Source: Erythrobacter sp. (lineage in GTDB: Bacteria > Pseudomonadota > Alphaproteobacteria > Sphingomonadales > Sphingomonadaceae). Taken from it: a stretch of 64,000 nucleotides of DNA. Of this stretch, positions 43,750 to 53,690 are shown in pieces. Below the pieces are notes generated by a model that did no database searches, was not told the origin of the DNA, and saw only the letters and a program-made list of their open reading frames with translations. A program made the position numbers and the translations under genes. Position 1 is the stretch's first letter, and each line of letters starts with the position of its first letter. The stretch covers positions 25,132 through 89,131 of the forward strand of contig JASBTD010000056.1 in NCBI GenBank assembly GCA_030148605.1, read 5' to 3'.

Positions 43750-44917
43750 CGATGAATCCCTTCATCACGCGATCGAGCGCAGGGACATCGAGCAGGAAAC
43801 TGTCATGCCCGAAGGGGGCGCTGAGTTCGACAAAGCTCACCGGCGCGCCCGCGGCATTGAGTGCATGCACGATGTGGCGGCTTTCCGCGGTGGGATAAAG
43901 CCAGTCGCTGTCAAAGCTGATCAGGCAAAACCGCGCGCCCTTGCCCATTACATGACCGGCGAAAGCATCAGCCAGCTTGCCGCCATGCTCTTCCGCCAGG
44001 TCGAAATAATCCATCGCACGCGTGATATAGAGATAGCTATTGGCATCGAAGCGCTGAGTGAACCCGCTGCCCTGATAGCGCAAATAGCTTTCTACCTGGA
44101 AATCCGCATCGAAACCAAAGCTCTTGGCATCACGATCTTGCAACCGTCGCCCGAACTTTTCAGTCAGCCCTTCTTCGGAAAGATAGGTGATATGCGCGGC
44201 CATCCGCGCCACGGCCAGCCCATTGTCAGGCGAGCTGTCGGCACCATAGTACTCGCCTTCGCGCCAGTTGGGATCGGCCATGATCGCTTGCCGCCCGACT
44301 TCGTGAAAGGCGATGTTCTGCGCTGAATGTCGCGCGGTAGAGGCAATCACCAGAACGCGCTCGGCACGCTCGGGCCAATTCGCCGCCAGGCTCAGCGCCT
44401 GCATCCCGCCCATCGACCCGCCGATGACCGTGTGCAAGCGCTCGATACCCAGCCCGTCAAGCAAGCCAACCAGCCCGCGCACCATGTCGCGAATGGTGAT
44501 GACCGGAAAGCGCATGCCATAAGGCTTGCCGTCACTCGCGAGGCTGGCGGGACCGGTTGAGCCCATGCAGCTGCCGATTACATTCGCGCAGATCACATGG
44601 TAGCGATCCGTGTCGATGACCTTGCCCGGGCCAACCACGCGTTCCCACCACCCGAGCTTGCCGGTGATCGGATGGTCGGAAGCGACATATTGATCGCCCG
44701 TCAGCGCATGGCAGATCAGGATCGCATTCGACTTGTCAGCCGCCAGTTCGCCATAGGTCTCATAGGCCACTTCCACACCCGAGAGCGCCTGCCCGCTATC
44801 GAGCGGCAGGTCTTGCGCAAGCTTGAGGCTGTTCGAGGCGAGCGTGGGTGACATGGGCCGTGTCGATTGGGCTAGAGCGGCGTGCAAGTCAATTGCGCTG
44901 TTTTTCGCGCTGTCCAT
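43742..44917 (-). CDS. metX: Homoserine O-acetyltransferase/O-succinyltransferase MetX
   Basis: 391 residues from ATG 44917 (GTG 44920 also possible; an internal ATG 23 codons later may also serve). The alpha/beta-hydrolase triad is Ser in [11 protein letters not shown], Asp in FDSDWLYPT and His in [21 protein letters not shown] marks the oxyanion region. It starts the methionine branch by acylating homoserine. Only 32 bases lie between its start and the divergent hisC start, so the promoters must overlap coding or each other. I looked for a SAM-II riboswitch in that gap; there is no room. Confidence 0.93.
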   Translation of the reverse strand: MDSAKNSAIDLHAALAQSTRPMSPTLASNSLKLAQDLPLDSGQALSGVEVAYETYGELAADKSNAILICHALTGDQYVASDHPITGKLGWWERVVGPGKVIDTDRYHVICANVIGSCMGSTGPASLASDGKPYGMRFPVITIRDMVRGLVGLLDGLGIERLHTVIGGSMGGMQALSLAANWPERAERVLVIASTARHSAQNIAFHEVGRQAIMADPNWREGEYYGADSSPDNGLAVARMAAHITYLSEEGLTEKFGRRLQDRDAKSFGFDADFQVESYLRYQGSGFTQRFDANSYLYITRAMDYFDLAEEHGGKLADAFAGHVMGKGARFCLISFDSDWLYPTAESRHIVHALNAAGAPVSFVELSAPFGHDSFLLDVPALDRVMKGFIDG

Positions 44918-44949
44918 CACCGGCGAAAGGCGTTATGCGCCGCCCCGCT

Positions 44950-46062
44950 ATGACAGATCGCGCGCAAACCCGCCCTGAAGGCAAGCCCTGGATCATGGGC
45001 ATCCATGCCTATGTGCCGGGCAAGGCCATTGGTGCGGATGGCAAGCAGTTGGTGAAACTATCTGCCAATGAAAATCCGCTCGGCACCAGCGAAGCAACCG
45101 CTGCTGCGCGCAAGGCCGTGGCGGACAGTGCGGAATATCCCGATCCTGACGCGCGCGAATTGCGTGCGAAGATCGGTGAAGTGCACGGGGTCGATCCTGC
45201 CCGGATCGTTTGCGGCACAGGCTCGGACGAATTGCTCAATCTGGCGGCGCAAGGCTTTGCCGGGCCGGGAGACGAAGTGCTGTTCAGCCGCTTCAGCTTC
45301 TCGGTCTATGACATTGCCGCGCGGCGTTGCGGCGCGACCCCGGTGGAAGCGCCGGACAATGACTATGCGACCGATGTCGATGCCTTGCTGGCTGCTGTCA
45401 CAGACAAGACGCGCGTGGTGTTCCTCGCCAACCCCAACAATCCCACAGGCACATACCTGCCGCGTTCGGAAGTGGCGCGGCTTCACGCCGGATTGCCGAG
45501 CGATGTCTTGCTGGTGATCGACCAGGCCTATGGCGAATATCTGGAAGCGGATGAAGACGATGGCGGGCTGGAACTCGCCGCCGCGCATGAAAACGTGCTT
45601 GCCACCCGCACATTCTCGAAGATTTACGGGCTAGCCGGCGAACGAATTGGCTGGGCCACCGGCGCACCGCAGCTGATCGATGTGCTGAACCGCATTCGCG
45701 GACCTTTCAATGTCACCACCAGCGGGCAAGCCGCAGCGCTTGCGGCTTTGAGCGATCAGGGTTTCGTTGCGCGCAGCCGCGACCACAATGCTGCCGAGCT
45801 GGCGCGATTCACCGCTGCGATCGAAGCGCTCGGCAATCACGGATTGCGCCCGATCCCTAGCAAAGCCAATTTCCTGCTGGTGCTGTTCGAAGGTGAAGTC
45901 AGCGCGGCGCAAGCGCTCGATGCAATAGGCAAGGCCGGCTACGCCGTGCGCCATCTGCCGGGCCAGGGCCTGCCGCACGCACTGCGCATCACAATCGGCA
46001 AGCGCGAGGATATGGACGCAATTGCGGATGTGCTGCGGCAGCTCGTTGGAGGCGTGCCGTGA
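44950..46062 (+). CDS. hisC: Histidinol-phosphate aminotransferase
   Basis: A longer frame starts at 44848 inside metX on the other strand, but ATG 44950 ([25 protein letters not shown]) is the proper start; 370 residues. The PLP lysine is in [28 protein letters not shown] and NPNNPTGTY are aminotransferase I/II motifs. It makes histidinol phosphate and often also aromatic aminotransfer. Followed by tyrC with a four-base overlap, consistent with a joint role in tyrosine/phenylalanine formation. Confidence 0.93.
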   Translation: MTDRAQTRPEGKPWIMGIHAYVPGKAIGADGKQLVKLSANENPLGTSEATAAARKAVADSAEYPDPDARELRAKIGEVHGVDPARIVCGTGSDELLNLAAQGFAGPGDEVLFSRFSFSVYDIAARRCGATPVEAPDNDYATDVDALLAAVTDKTRVVFLANPNNPTGTYLPRSEVARLHAGLPSDVLLVIDQAYGEYLEADEDDGGLELAAAHENVLATRTFSKIYGLAGERIGWATGAPQLIDVLNRIRGPFNVTTSGQAAALAALSDQGFVARSRDHNAAELARFTAAIEALGNHGLRPIPSKANFLLVLFEGEVSAAQALDAIGKAGYAVRHLPGQGLPHALRITIGKREDMDAIADVLRQLVGGVP

Positions 46063-46961
46063 GCATAGAGAACGTCGCGATCATCGGGCTTGGCCTGCTG
46101 GGCGGCTCGATCGGGCTCGCGGTCAAAGAGCATGCGCCGCAGATCGCCACGCGCGGCTATGACGCAAATCCCGATGTTCGCAGGATTGCGGGGGAGCGCG
46201 CGCTGGTCGGCACGGTGTGCAACAGCGCGTCTGAAGCCGTGCAGGATGCCGATCTGGTGATCCTGTGTGTCCCGGTCGGTGCGATGAAGGCGGCCGCCTC
46301 GGATTTCGCCGATTCCTTGCCCGATCACGCCATCATCAGCGATGTAGGTTCATCCAAGCAAAGCGTTTGCGAAGACCTGGCAGAAGCCCTGCCCAACGCC
46401 ACCATCATCCCGGCGCACCCTGTTGCGGGGACCGAACAAAGCGGCCCGGAAGCCGGGTTCGCGACACTGTTTGCCAATCGCTGGTGCATTCTCACACCGC
46501 CCGCTGGCGCGGATGAGGCTGCTGTCGAAGCGCTGGCCGATTTCTGGCGCAAGCTTGGTTCGCGGATCGAGATCATGGATGCCGAGCATCATGATCTGGT
46601 GTTGGCGGTAACCAGCCATATTCCGCACTTGATCGCCTATACTATCGTTGGCACGGCGAGCGACCTTGAAGATGTGACCCGCAGCGAAGTGATCAAATAT
46701 TCGGCGGGCGGTTTTCGCGATTTCACCCGCATCGCTGCATCTGACCCAACCATGTGGCGCGATGTCTTCCTGCACAACAAGTCGGCTGTGCTGGAGATGC
46801 TGGGGCGCTTTACCGAAGACCTCACGGCACTCCAGCGCGCGATCCGTTCAGGCGATGGCGAAACACTGCACGAGCTGTTCAGCCGCACGCGTGCAATCCG
46901 CCGCGGGATCATCGAAGAAGGTCAGGATGACGAACGGCCAGACTTTGGCCGCGAACATTGA
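46059..46961 (+). CDS. tyrC: Prephenate/arogenate dehydrogenase
   Basis: 300 residues from a GTG inside the hisC stop (GTGA). The NAD(P)-binding Rossmann motif is [41 protein letters not shown] and [12 protein letters not shown] are TyrA-family catalytic blocks. It oxidatively decarboxylates prephenate or arogenate in tyrosine synthesis; which substrate cannot be told. No chorismate mutase domain is fused. Convergent with plsC. Confidence 0.92.
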   Translation: MSIENVAIIGLGLLGGSIGLAVKEHAPQIATRGYDANPDVRRIAGERALVGTVCNSASEAVQDADLVILCVPVGAMKAAASDFADSLPDHAIISDVGSSKQSVCEDLAEALPNATIIPAHPVAGTEQSGPEAGFATLFANRWCILTPPAGADEAAVEALADFWRKLGSRIEIMDAEHHDLVLAVTSHIPHLIAYTIVGTASDLEDVTRSEVIKYSAGGFRDFTRIAASDPTMWRDVFLHNKSAVLEMLGRFTEDLTALQRAIRSGDGETLHELFSRTRAIRRGIIEEGQDDERPDFGREH

Positions 46962-46973
46962 TCCGTTTGGGCT

Positions 46974-47660
46974 TCAAGCGCCAGCGTTCAGCGCATTGAT
47001 TGCAGCATGGACGCGGGCTTCCGCCTCGGCACGCGGCAGGCCGGGCGGGATCGTTTCGCCGATCCTGTAAGTGATCCGGCCAGAGCGTTTCCACAAGCGG
47101 TGGTAAAGCGGCCCGCTATCGACTGACACCGGCACAACCGGAACCCGCAGCAATTTATAAAGGCCGGCAAACCCTGATTGCAGCTTCGGGCCTTGGCCAT
47201 GCTGTACGCGGGTCCCCTCTGGAAAGATCACCAGCGGGCGTCCTTCATCCAACCGCTCGCGCGCTTTGGTGACCATTTGCCGCAAGGCACGCGCACCTTC
47301 ATCCCTTGCCACGGGAATCAAGCCATAGCGGATCGCGGAACGCCCCCATCCGGGGATGGAGAACAATTCGCGCTTCGCAAACACCGCGGGCGCTTCCAGG
47401 AACACAGGTGCATCGATCGCTTCGAAGAAACTCTCATGCTTTATCGCGTAAAGCGCCGGGCCTTTGGGCCGCTCACCTTCGACAACAATCTCGATCCCTA
47501 CGATATTGCGCAAACACCAGCGGTGCCACAAGGCCCAGCGGCGAACCACCGCGCGCAAACGATCGCTGCCGAATGGCAAGGCCAACACAGAGGCCATGAC
47601 CAGCAAGGAACTGACCCCGTAGAACACGGGATAGTAGATCAGGCTTCGCAGGATTGGCAT
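46974..47660 (-). CDS. plsC: 1-acyl-sn-glycerol-3-phosphate acyltransferase
   Basis: 228 residues. The N-terminal segment is hydrophobic (ILRSLIYYPVFYGVSSLLVMASVLALPF). The acyltransferase motif I reads KHESFFEAID, so the usual HxxxxD is HxxxxE, and motif III is VIFPEGTRVQHGQ. It makes phosphatidic acid. The HxxxxE variation is seen in some alphaproteobacterial members. Last gene of the ftsE-ftsX-ydcF-plsC run. Confidence 0.88.
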   Translation of the reverse strand: MPILRSLIYYPVFYGVSSLLVMASVLALPFGSDRLRAVVRRWALWHRWCLRNIVGIEIVVEGERPKGPALYAIKHESFFEAIDAPVFLEAPAVFAKRELFSIPGWGRSAIRYGLIPVARDEGARALRQMVTKARERLDEGRPLVIFPEGTRVQHGQGPKLQSGFAGLYKLLRVPVVPVSVDSGPLYHRLWKRSGRITYRIGETIPPGLPRAEAEARVHAAINALNAGA

Positions 47661-47670
47661 CAGATGCGCC

Positions 47671-48201
47671 TCAAGCCTCCACCAGCCCGGTAATGAAGCT
47701 GACTACGAACTTGTGATATTCAAGCAGCAAGGTCCCGATCCGCCGCTCGCTTTGCACCGCATCCGGCACCACTGTGACGGTGCTCGGCAAGGTGTGCGAC
47801 AATTCGTTCGCCACCCGGCGCATGTGCCAGTCACTGGTTACGAGGCGGATCGACCTGATTCCGCGCTCATCCACCCAATTGGCAATCTCGCGCGCATTTC
47901 CGCGCGTGTCGACAGCAGAGAAGCCCAGGTCAATGCAGCAGCGCATCTGCCGACGTGATACACCAAATTCTGCCGCGAACTCCTCTGGCCGCACTTCCAG
48001 ATCAACCCCGCTTACCAGCATCCGGTCAGCCCAGCCTTCGTCCAGCACTTCAATCCCGCGCTGGATCCGCCCGGCCGCGCCTGTCGGCACGATCACCGCA
48101 TCGGTTTCCACCTCGCCCGCAGGCGCTGGCAGCGTGGCGAAAAACCACACAAATCCCAATGACCAGACAAGGAAGATCGCGGAGAGGAGTCTGAAAATCA
48201 T
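47671..48201 (-). CDS. YdcF/DUF218-family membrane protein
   Basis: 176 residues: one N-terminal anchor (IFRLLSAIFLVWSLGFVWFF) and a Rossmann-like DUF218 domain (AVIVPTGAAGRIQRGIEVL, ADRMLVSGVDLEV, SIRLVTSDWHMRRVANEL). DUF218 proteins (SanA, YdcF, ElyC) affect envelope polysaccharides. The start overlaps the ftsX stop by four bases. Confidence 0.82.
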   Translation of the reverse strand: MIFRLLSAIFLVWSLGFVWFFATLPAPAGEVETDAVIVPTGAAGRIQRGIEVLDEGWADRMLVSGVDLEVRPEEFAAEFGVSRRQMRCCIDLGFSAVDTRGNAREIANWVDERGIRSIRLVTSDWHMRRVANELSHTLPSTVTVVPDAVQSERRIGTLLLEYHKFVVSFITGLVEA

Positions 48202-49130
48202 AACATGCGCCTTAAGGCCGACATTACAGTGATCCGCGCTGTCAGCATAGCAAGCAATATGCCTGCAACGGGAATTGCAGCGAGGATGATCCAGTCGCGG
48301 ACGGCAAGATTGCCGCCTGCAACCATGCCTGAATCAAGCGCGGCAAACTGATTGCCGATGAATAGCACAGCCAGCGTGCCAAATGCCAAACCGACTACCC
48401 CGCCTAGCAGAGCATCGATGGTAACGGCTCGCTGGAAGATTCGCGCGATCTGCCGATCTGTGCCGCCCAACAAGTGGACAATCTCGACCGTGCGGCGGTG
48501 ATTGTTGAACGAACTGCGCGCGGCGAGCCACACTGCGCCAGCACTCGTCATCGCCAACAGCACGATCAACGCCAGCGCCAGATATTGCAGCGCGGCCAAG
48601 GCATCGTAAACCGGCTTGAGCCAATCGGATTGCGCGTCAACCCGCGCAGTGGGGATATCATCGACCAGCAACGCGTTCAGGCGCGCGACCTCCGCTGTAT
48701 TTGCCGCGCCGGCAAGCTGGACATCGATCAGGCTGGGAATGGGGATTGATTCCCCGCTCGCGCCGCTGCCAATCCACGGGGCAATCAGCTCTGCCAATTC
48801 GTCTGGCGGGACAACGCGCAGGCTGGCCACAGCATCGTCCCCGCGCAACAGCTCGGTTGCCCGCTCGACCTGCGCCGCTCGCCGTTCGCCATTGGCCTCC
48901 ACAATCTGCACAGTCAGCGCGCTGGAAAGGTCTGCACTCGCGCGGTTGACCAGATTGCCCAGTGCAAGGCCCGCCGCAGCTGCCATCACAGTCAGCGCGA
49001 TCATGATCGCAATCACCCACGGCATGGGGCCGCTACCGCGCGCACGCGGGACCAGCTTCGCCGCACGTCGCCCGCCGAAAGGCACCAGATCGCGCACCAG
49101 CGATCGCCCGATCAATGGAGGCTTGCTCAT
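48198..49130 (-). CDS. ftsX: Cell division ABC transporter permease FtsX
   Basis: 310 residues, one N-terminal and three C-terminal membrane segments with a periplasmic loop between (about residues 65-165). LARAIVLLAMTSAGAVWLAARSSF and RTVEIVHLLGGTDRQIARIFQ are FtsX hallmarks. With FtsE it activates septal peptidoglycan hydrolysis. The start overlaps the ftsE stop by four bases. Confidence 0.92.
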   Translation of the reverse strand: MSKPPLIGRSLVRDLVPFGGRRAAKLVPRARGSGPMPWVIAIMIALTVMAAAAGLALGNLVNRASADLSSALTVQIVEANGERRAAQVERATELLRGDDAVASLRVVPPDELAELIAPWIGSGASGESIPIPSLIDVQLAGAANTAEVARLNALLVDDIPTARVDAQSDWLKPVYDALAALQYLALALIVLLAMTSAGAVWLAARSSFNNHRRTVEIVHLLGGTDRQIARIFQRAVTIDALLGGVVGLAFGTLAVLFIGNQFAALDSGMVAGGNLAVRDWIILAAIPVAGILLAMLTARITVMSALRRML

Positions 49131-49870
49131 ACGTCATCCTCCCAATCAACGGGCCGTGGTTCCGGCCGTGGCGGGAAACGCAAGGCTCCGGTCGGGTCAA
49201 GCAGCCCGCCCTTGTGGATCCGCATGATCAGCGAATCGGGCACCTGGCGCAGCAGGTTGATGTCGTGCGTGGCAACGATCACTGTCGTGCCCAATCGGTT
49301 GAGCCGTTCAAACAGCTGCAACAGCTTGACCGCCATATCGGGATCAACGTTGCCTGTCGGCTCGTCTGCAATCAGCAAGGCGGGCCTGCCGATCACTGCA
49401 CGTGCGATTGCAACGCGTTGCTGTTCGCCGCCAGACATTGTCGCCGGGATCGCATCGATCCGGTGTTCCAGCCCGACCCATTCGAGCATGTCGCGCACCG
49501 GCTTCGCCAGGTCGTTCTCGCGCACCCCCGCGACCCTCAGCGGCAGCGCCACATTGTCGAACGCAGAGAGATGCTCGACCAGGCGGAAATCCTGGAACAC
49601 CACGCCCAGCTTGCGCCTGAAGGCCGGCAATTGCTCGCGCGGCAGCGTGATCATGTCCTTGCCGAACATGCGGATGGCCCCGCGCGAGGGGCGCTGCGCC
49701 AGATAAAGCAGCTTCAAAAGGCTGGTCTTGCCTGCCCCGCTTGCACCGGTGAGGAAGTAGAAACGGCCCGGGAAAAGCGTGAATGAAAGATCGCGCAGCA
49801 CCTCTGGCTCTGTGCCATAGCGCAGCCCGACATTGTCGAATGTCACGATTTCTGCTGCGTGGTCGCTCAT
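49127..49870 (-). CDS. ftsE: Cell division ATP-binding protein FtsE
   Basis: 247 residues. Walker A is [18 protein letters not shown], the signature is [14 protein letters not shown] and Walker B is [14 protein letters not shown]. It starts with [11 protein letters not shown] as usual. It partners FtsX. About 155 bases separate its start from the zinc-ribbon protein gene on the other strand; that interval should hold both promoters. Confidence 0.94.
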   Translation of the reverse strand: MSDHAAEIVTFDNVGLRYGTEPEVLRDLSFTLFPGRFYFLTGASGAGKTSLLKLLYLAQRPSRGAIRMFGKDMITLPREQLPAFRRKLGVVFQDFRLVEHLSAFDNVALPLRVAGVRENDLAKPVRDMLEWVGLEHRIDAIPATMSGGEQQRVAIARAVIGRPALLIADEPTGNVDPDMAVKLLQLFERLNRLGTTVIVATHDINLLRQVPDSLIMRIHKGGLLDPTGALRFPPRPEPRPVDWEDDV

Positions 49871-50025
49871 CAGGCGGCTCTATCCGAAGGTTCAGGCGGT
49901 GCAAGGGCGATCATCGCGCTCGAGGCTATAACGAGGCTTCGGTGTGGAAAAAAGCCGCGTTTCTACAAGCTGCAGCCCTCGCGGACTTGTTGGCGCGGAA
50001 TCGCCAGCTTACAGCGCTGAATGAG

Positions 50026-50973
50026 ATGATCATCTCCTGTCCCGCCTGTCGCACGCGCTACGTCGTGCCTGACACAGCCATCGGTGTCGATGGGCGCACG
50101 GTGCGCTGCGCCAAATGCAAGCATAGCTGGTTTCAGGATGGGCCGGAGCTGGAGCGCCCGCCTGCAGAGGAAGCGCCACCTGTTCCCGCGCCTGAACCAG
50201 AACCCGAAACACAGCCGGATGCACCGGATGCGGAGGCAGAGGAACAGTCCTCTCCGCCCGAGCAAGACGCGGCTGCACAAGACGGGCCAGAGCAAGAACC
50301 CGCTTCTGATGCCGAACCGCCGCAGCCAAGCGTAAGCCATTGGCGCACGGGTGCAGCGCGGGATGAAGTGGCTGAACCTGCGCCCGGTGACGATGAACGG
50401 CCGGAACCGGAATCACCGGTTGAAGAAGAAGCCGCGGCTGAAACTCCACCGGCAGTCGTCGAAGTCGAAGAGACTACCTCATATGAAGAAACCTATGAGG
50501 AAGAGGATTATTCGCAGTTCGAGCATGAGCCGCCGTTTCGCGCGCGGCGCAACCCGCTCAAGCTGTGGACTGCGGCTGCGCTGCTGTTCGCGGTTTCCGC
50601 AGTCGGCGCGATTTTCGCGGTCAATTACTGGGGCCTGCCCAGCTGGCTGCCGTTTGATCGGCCGGTATTCGGAATGGAGCAGCCGCAATTGCAGCTCGAT
50701 TTCCCGCCTGAGCAACAGGATCTGCGCACTCTGCCCAACGGCACAGAATATTTCGAAGCCAGCGGCTCTGTCACTAACACTAGCCGCGAAACCACAAGTA
50801 TTCCGGCCATTCTCATCGTCTTGCGCGACCAGCAGGACCGGATCGTTTACACTTGGGAAGTCGTTCCCCCGCAAAGCGAGATTGCGCCGGGCGAAACGGT
50901 CAATATCCGCGAAGCGATCGTCGATGTGCCGCGCTCAGCCCGGTTTGTCGAAATCGGCTGGAAGCCCAACTAG
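50026..50973 (+). CDS. Zinc-ribbon/DUF3426 membrane protein (MJ0042-type)
   Basis: A longer frame opens at 49783 over ftsE, but ATG 50026 begins [12 protein letters not shown], the proper start; 315 residues. An N-terminal zinc ribbon ([10 protein letters not shown]...[13 protein letters not shown]) is followed by a ~110-residue acidic Pro/Glu-rich linker, one membrane segment ([23 protein letters not shown]) and a C-terminal DUF3426 beta domain ([18 protein letters not shown]). This architecture is common in Alphaproteobacteria; function unknown but often near ftsEX. Confidence 0.85.
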   Translation: MIISCPACRTRYVVPDTAIGVDGRTVRCAKCKHSWFQDGPELERPPAEEAPPVPAPEPEPETQPDAPDAEAEEQSSPPEQDAAAQDGPEQEPASDAEPPQPSVSHWRTGAARDEVAEPAPGDDERPEPESPVEEEAAAETPPAVVEVEETTSYEETYEEEDYSQFEHEPPFRARRNPLKLWTAAALLFAVSAVGAIFAVNYWGLPSWLPFDRPVFGMEQPQLQLDFPPEQQDLRTLPNGTEYFEASGSVTNTSRETTSIPAILIVLRDQQDRIVYTWEVVPPQSEIAPGETVNIREAIVDVPRSARFVEIGWKPN

Positions 50974-51080
50974 AGCCAATTGCGACCCGGCTTAAGCAAA
51001 GTGCTTGCGGAGGCTCGCGCCTGTTGCTAGTGGCGCGCTCCTGTTCGCGAGGGCCCGCTAAGGCCTTCGAACGACTGGGT

Positions 51081-51167
51081 GCGGTCGTGGCGGAACTGGT
51101 AGACGCGCAACGTTGAGGTCGTTGTGGGCTAACGCCCGTGGAAGTTCGAGTCTTCTCGACCGCACCA
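51081..51167 (+). tRNA. tRNA-Leu (anticodon GAG)
   Basis: 87 bases with an encoded CCA. The acceptor stem GCGGTCG/CGACCGC is complete, the long variable arm (TGGGCTAACGCCC) is typical of class II tRNA, and the anticodon stem CAACG/CGTTG encloses TTGAGGT, giving anticodon GAG. No integrated element follows it. Confidence 0.96.
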
Positions 51168-51209
51168 ATACTCTCTCGAATATTTCTCTCGCAGCGAGAC
51201 CCGAAAGCG

Positions 51210-51962
51210 TCAGAATTTCGGCTTGCGTTTCTCGACGAATGCACGCGAACCTTCAGCAAAATCCTCGCGCGTGAACGCAGCGGCGAAGATGCCCAGCGTT
51301 TCCGAATCGTCTTCGTGCTGGCCATCCAGCACGCGGCGCACAAATCGCTTGTTTTCCACTGCCGAAAAGGTCGAATTGGCCAGGATCTTCTCAATCAGAT
51401 CATCCGCGCTCTCTGCCAGAAATTCGACCAAGCCGATCCACAGCGCTTCTTCGGCATCGATCAGCTCTGCCGTATAGAGAATACGCTTGGCCTGCCCCGG
51501 CCCAACCAGGTCGACCAGCAGCTTCACATCGTGCAGCGGATAGACCAGGCCCAGCTTGCCCGGCGTAATTCCGAACCGTGCGCGCTTGGTGGCAACGCGA
51601 ATGTCGCAAGCGAGCGCCAGCCCGCACCCGCCGCCAATGCAATCGCCATTGATGAACGCCACTGTCGGCAAGTTCACCCGCGCGAGTTCGCTCTGGACGC
51701 GGTTGATCTCTGCCTGATTGGCATCGCGCCAGGCCATGTCGCTGCTGTTGGCCAGCATTTCCTTGATGTCTGCCCCGGCTGAAAACGCGCCTGCGCCTTC
51801 TGCCGCGCGCAGCTCAAGCACGCGGATCGCAGGATCATGTTCCGCATCCGCAATCAGAGCGGGAAATGATTCCCACATCGCCATGTTGATCGCGTTGCGC
51901 GCTTCAGGCCGGTCGATCAGCAACCGCGCCACAGGCCCGGTTTTCTCGAGTCTCAGATGCAT
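51210..51962 (-). CDS. Enoyl-CoA hydratase/isomerase family protein
   Basis: 250 residues with the crotonase fold: ARLLIDRPEARNAIN, GAFSAGADIKEML (oxyanion hole) and INGDCIGGGCGLALACDIRVA. The usual PE near the second catalytic Glu reads FGITPGKLGLVYP, so it may not be a simple hydratase. It abuts the CoA-transferase gene by one base (TGATG). Substrate unknown. Confidence 0.85.
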   Translation of the reverse strand: MHLRLEKTGPVARLLIDRPEARNAINMAMWESFPALIADAEHDPAIRVLELRAAEGAGAFSAGADIKEMLANSSDMAWRDANQAEINRVQSELARVNLPTVAFINGDCIGGGCGLALACDIRVATKRARFGITPGKLGLVYPLHDVKLLVDLVGPGQAKRILYTAELIDAEEALWIGLVEFLAESADDLIEKILANSTFSAVENKRFVRRVLDGQHEDDSETLGIFAAAFTREDFAEGSRAFVEKRKPKF

Positions 51963-53071
51963 CAGCTCTTCTCCTGATTGGCTTCATCCAGTCCCGGTGC
52001 AGCCCGCGGTGCCCAGTCATCGCCCGCGAAACGGATCGACGGCGCAATATGGCGGCCGCCGGTTTCGGCTTCGATCCAGAGCCCGCGCTGCGCCACATGA
52101 GGCTGGTCCAATGCCTCGCGAAAGTCCAGCACGGGGGAAAAAGCAACATCCTTGTCGGCAAACCATCGGACCCAGTCATCACGCGTTTTCATGGCGAAAA
52201 CACCGCGCAGGTAATCAATCAGTTCGCCTTGCTCACCCGCTGGCCGCTCCGCCAGCGGGATGAGGTCCTCCCTCTCCAGCGCGGACAACAAATTGCGCGC
52301 GAATTTGAGTTCACGCCCGCCTAGCACAATATGTTTGCCGTCTGACGTCTGGTAGACCTGATAAAACGCAGCCCCACCCAGCGAACGCTGCTGGGCCGAA
52401 CGCGGCGCTGCCCCGCCGGCAATCGCGCTGCTGGCGGTATGCGCAGACCAGGGCAGCAGGCTGTCGAACATGGCGCAATCAAGATAGGCTCCCTCACCCG
52501 TTCGCTCACGCGCGACCAAGGCCATCAGCACGCCGGATAGCGCCGTCAGGCCGACGGCCATGTCGCTCGCGGCAACACCGGGTACCACCGGATTGCCAGC
52601 GGCATCATCGTTGACGCTGAGGAAACCCGCCATGGCCTGTACCGCCATGTCATGCGCAGGATGATGGCTCATTTCGCCATGCTGGCCAAATGCCGAGATC
52701 GAGCAATAGACGATGTCGGGCTTGATCGCCTTGACGCTGTCATAGTCGAATCCCAACCGCGCCATCACACCGGGGCGGAAGCTCTCGACAAAGACATCAG
52801 CCCGCGCGCACAAATCGCGCAGGAGCAGTTTTCCTTCGTCGCTTTTCAGATCAAGCACCAGGCTGCGTTTGCCGCGGTTGAGATTGGCAAACCAGACCGA
52901 TTGTTCGCTCTCTCCATATTGATCGAATGGTTCCTGCTCGCGCGCGGGATCGCCATGTGCAGGCTCGATCTTGATCACATCGGCCCCGTGATCAGCCATC
53001 ATCACTGTCATCATCGGACCCGGCAGGAACTGTGTCAGGTCGATCACTGTAATGCCGGATAGTTTGCCCAT
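51962..53071 (-). CDS. CaiB/BaiF-family CoA transferase
   Basis: The frame is open to 53191, but ATG 53071 (MGKLSGITVIDLTQFLPGP) is the expected start; 369 residues. The domain is type III CoA-transferase: MTVMMADHGADVIKIEP, NRGKRSLVLDLKSDEGK and VFVESFRPGVMARLG, which holds the conserved Asp/Glu region around DVFVESFRPG. It moves CoA between organic acids. Coupled with the enoyl-CoA hydratase, it probably catabolises a carboxylic acid. Confidence 0.88.
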   Translation of the reverse strand: MGKLSGITVIDLTQFLPGPMMTVMMADHGADVIKIEPAHGDPAREQEPFDQYGESEQSVWFANLNRGKRSLVLDLKSDEGKLLLRDLCARADVFVESFRPGVMARLGFDYDSVKAIKPDIVYCSISAFGQHGEMSHHPAHDMAVQAMAGFLSVNDDAAGNPVVPGVAASDMAVGLTALSGVLMALVARERTGEGAYLDCAMFDSLLPWSAHTASSAIAGGAAPRSAQQRSLGGAAFYQVYQTSDGKHIVLGGRELKFARNLLSALEREDLIPLAERPAGEQGELIDYLRGVFAMKTRDDWVRWFADKDVAFSPVLDFREALDQPHVAQRGLWIEAETGGRHIAPSIRFAGDDWAPRAAPGLDEANQEKS

Positions 53072-53390
53072 TGTCTTACCCCGTTTGGTTTCTGCGTTCG
53101 AACCAGTCGCCAAAGCGCTGCTGAGCGGGCCTGTCCAGATGCAGGCCCAGCTTGCTGCATCGCGCAGCCTGCCTATCGGCTTTTTGCACAAGGCGCTATC
53201 GATTGCTGCTTGGCTGAGCGCGGCGATTGCGCCACCAATGCTTTCTTGGAGAAGGGGGTCGCAATGATCGATACGGTTCAGCTAACCGTTTTGCCGCCGT
53301 CACCGCTCTGATCGTCAACCGGCTGGTATTTGGTCAGCGAGAGGGACTGGCGCTAGCGCGATAGCCATCGGGGAAGGAAACGGGGGAATC
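53072..53390. other. Intergenic region between CoA transferase and symporter genes
   Basis: About 320 bases between divergent genes; no ORF, RNA or strong hairpin recognised. It should contain both promoters. A GGGGAAGGAAACGGGGG stretch just before the DUF4212 start provides the ribosome site for the downstream gene. Confidence 0.5.
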
Positions 53391-53690
53391 ATGGCCGACG
53401 AGCAATCTACCGATCACACGAACAGCACTGCGAAGAGCGACTATTGGCGGGCGAATATCCGGCTGCTGCTGACGCTGATGGCGATCTGGTTCGCAGTCTC
53501 GTTCGGCGCGGGGATCCTGCTGCGTGACTGGCTCGACCAGTTTTCGCTGGGTGGCTATCCGCTCGGCTTCTGGTTTGCACAGCAAGGTTCGATCTATGTC
53601 TTTATCGCACTGATTTTCTTCTACAATTGGCGCATCCACAAGATCGAACAGCGCTATGACCTCGACGATGACGACGAGGGAGATAGCTGA
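53391..53690 (+). CDS. DUF4212 small subunit of a sodium:solute symporter
   Basis: 99 residues with two membrane segments (IRLLLTLMAIWFAVSFGAGILL and FWFAQQGSIYVFIALIFFYNW) and a conserved KSDYWRANIRL start. DUF4212 proteins are always paired with a solute:sodium symporter of the VC_2705 type, encoded next with a one-base overlap (TGATG). It presumably stabilises the transporter. Confidence 0.93.
   Translation: MADEQSTDHTNSTAKSDYWRANIRLLLTLMAIWFAVSFGAGILLRDWLDQFSLGGYPLGFWFAQQGSIYVFIALIFFYNWRIHKIEQRYDLDDDDEGDS

Noticed and set aside
44848..44949. Extended N-terminus of hisC inside metX
   Set aside because: The extra 34 residues have no HisC similarity and overlap metX; ATG 44950 is the usual start.
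44860..44950. SAM riboswitch upstream of metX
   Set aside because: The metX and hisC starts are only 32 bases apart, so there is no room for a SAM-II or SAM-I aptamer before metX.
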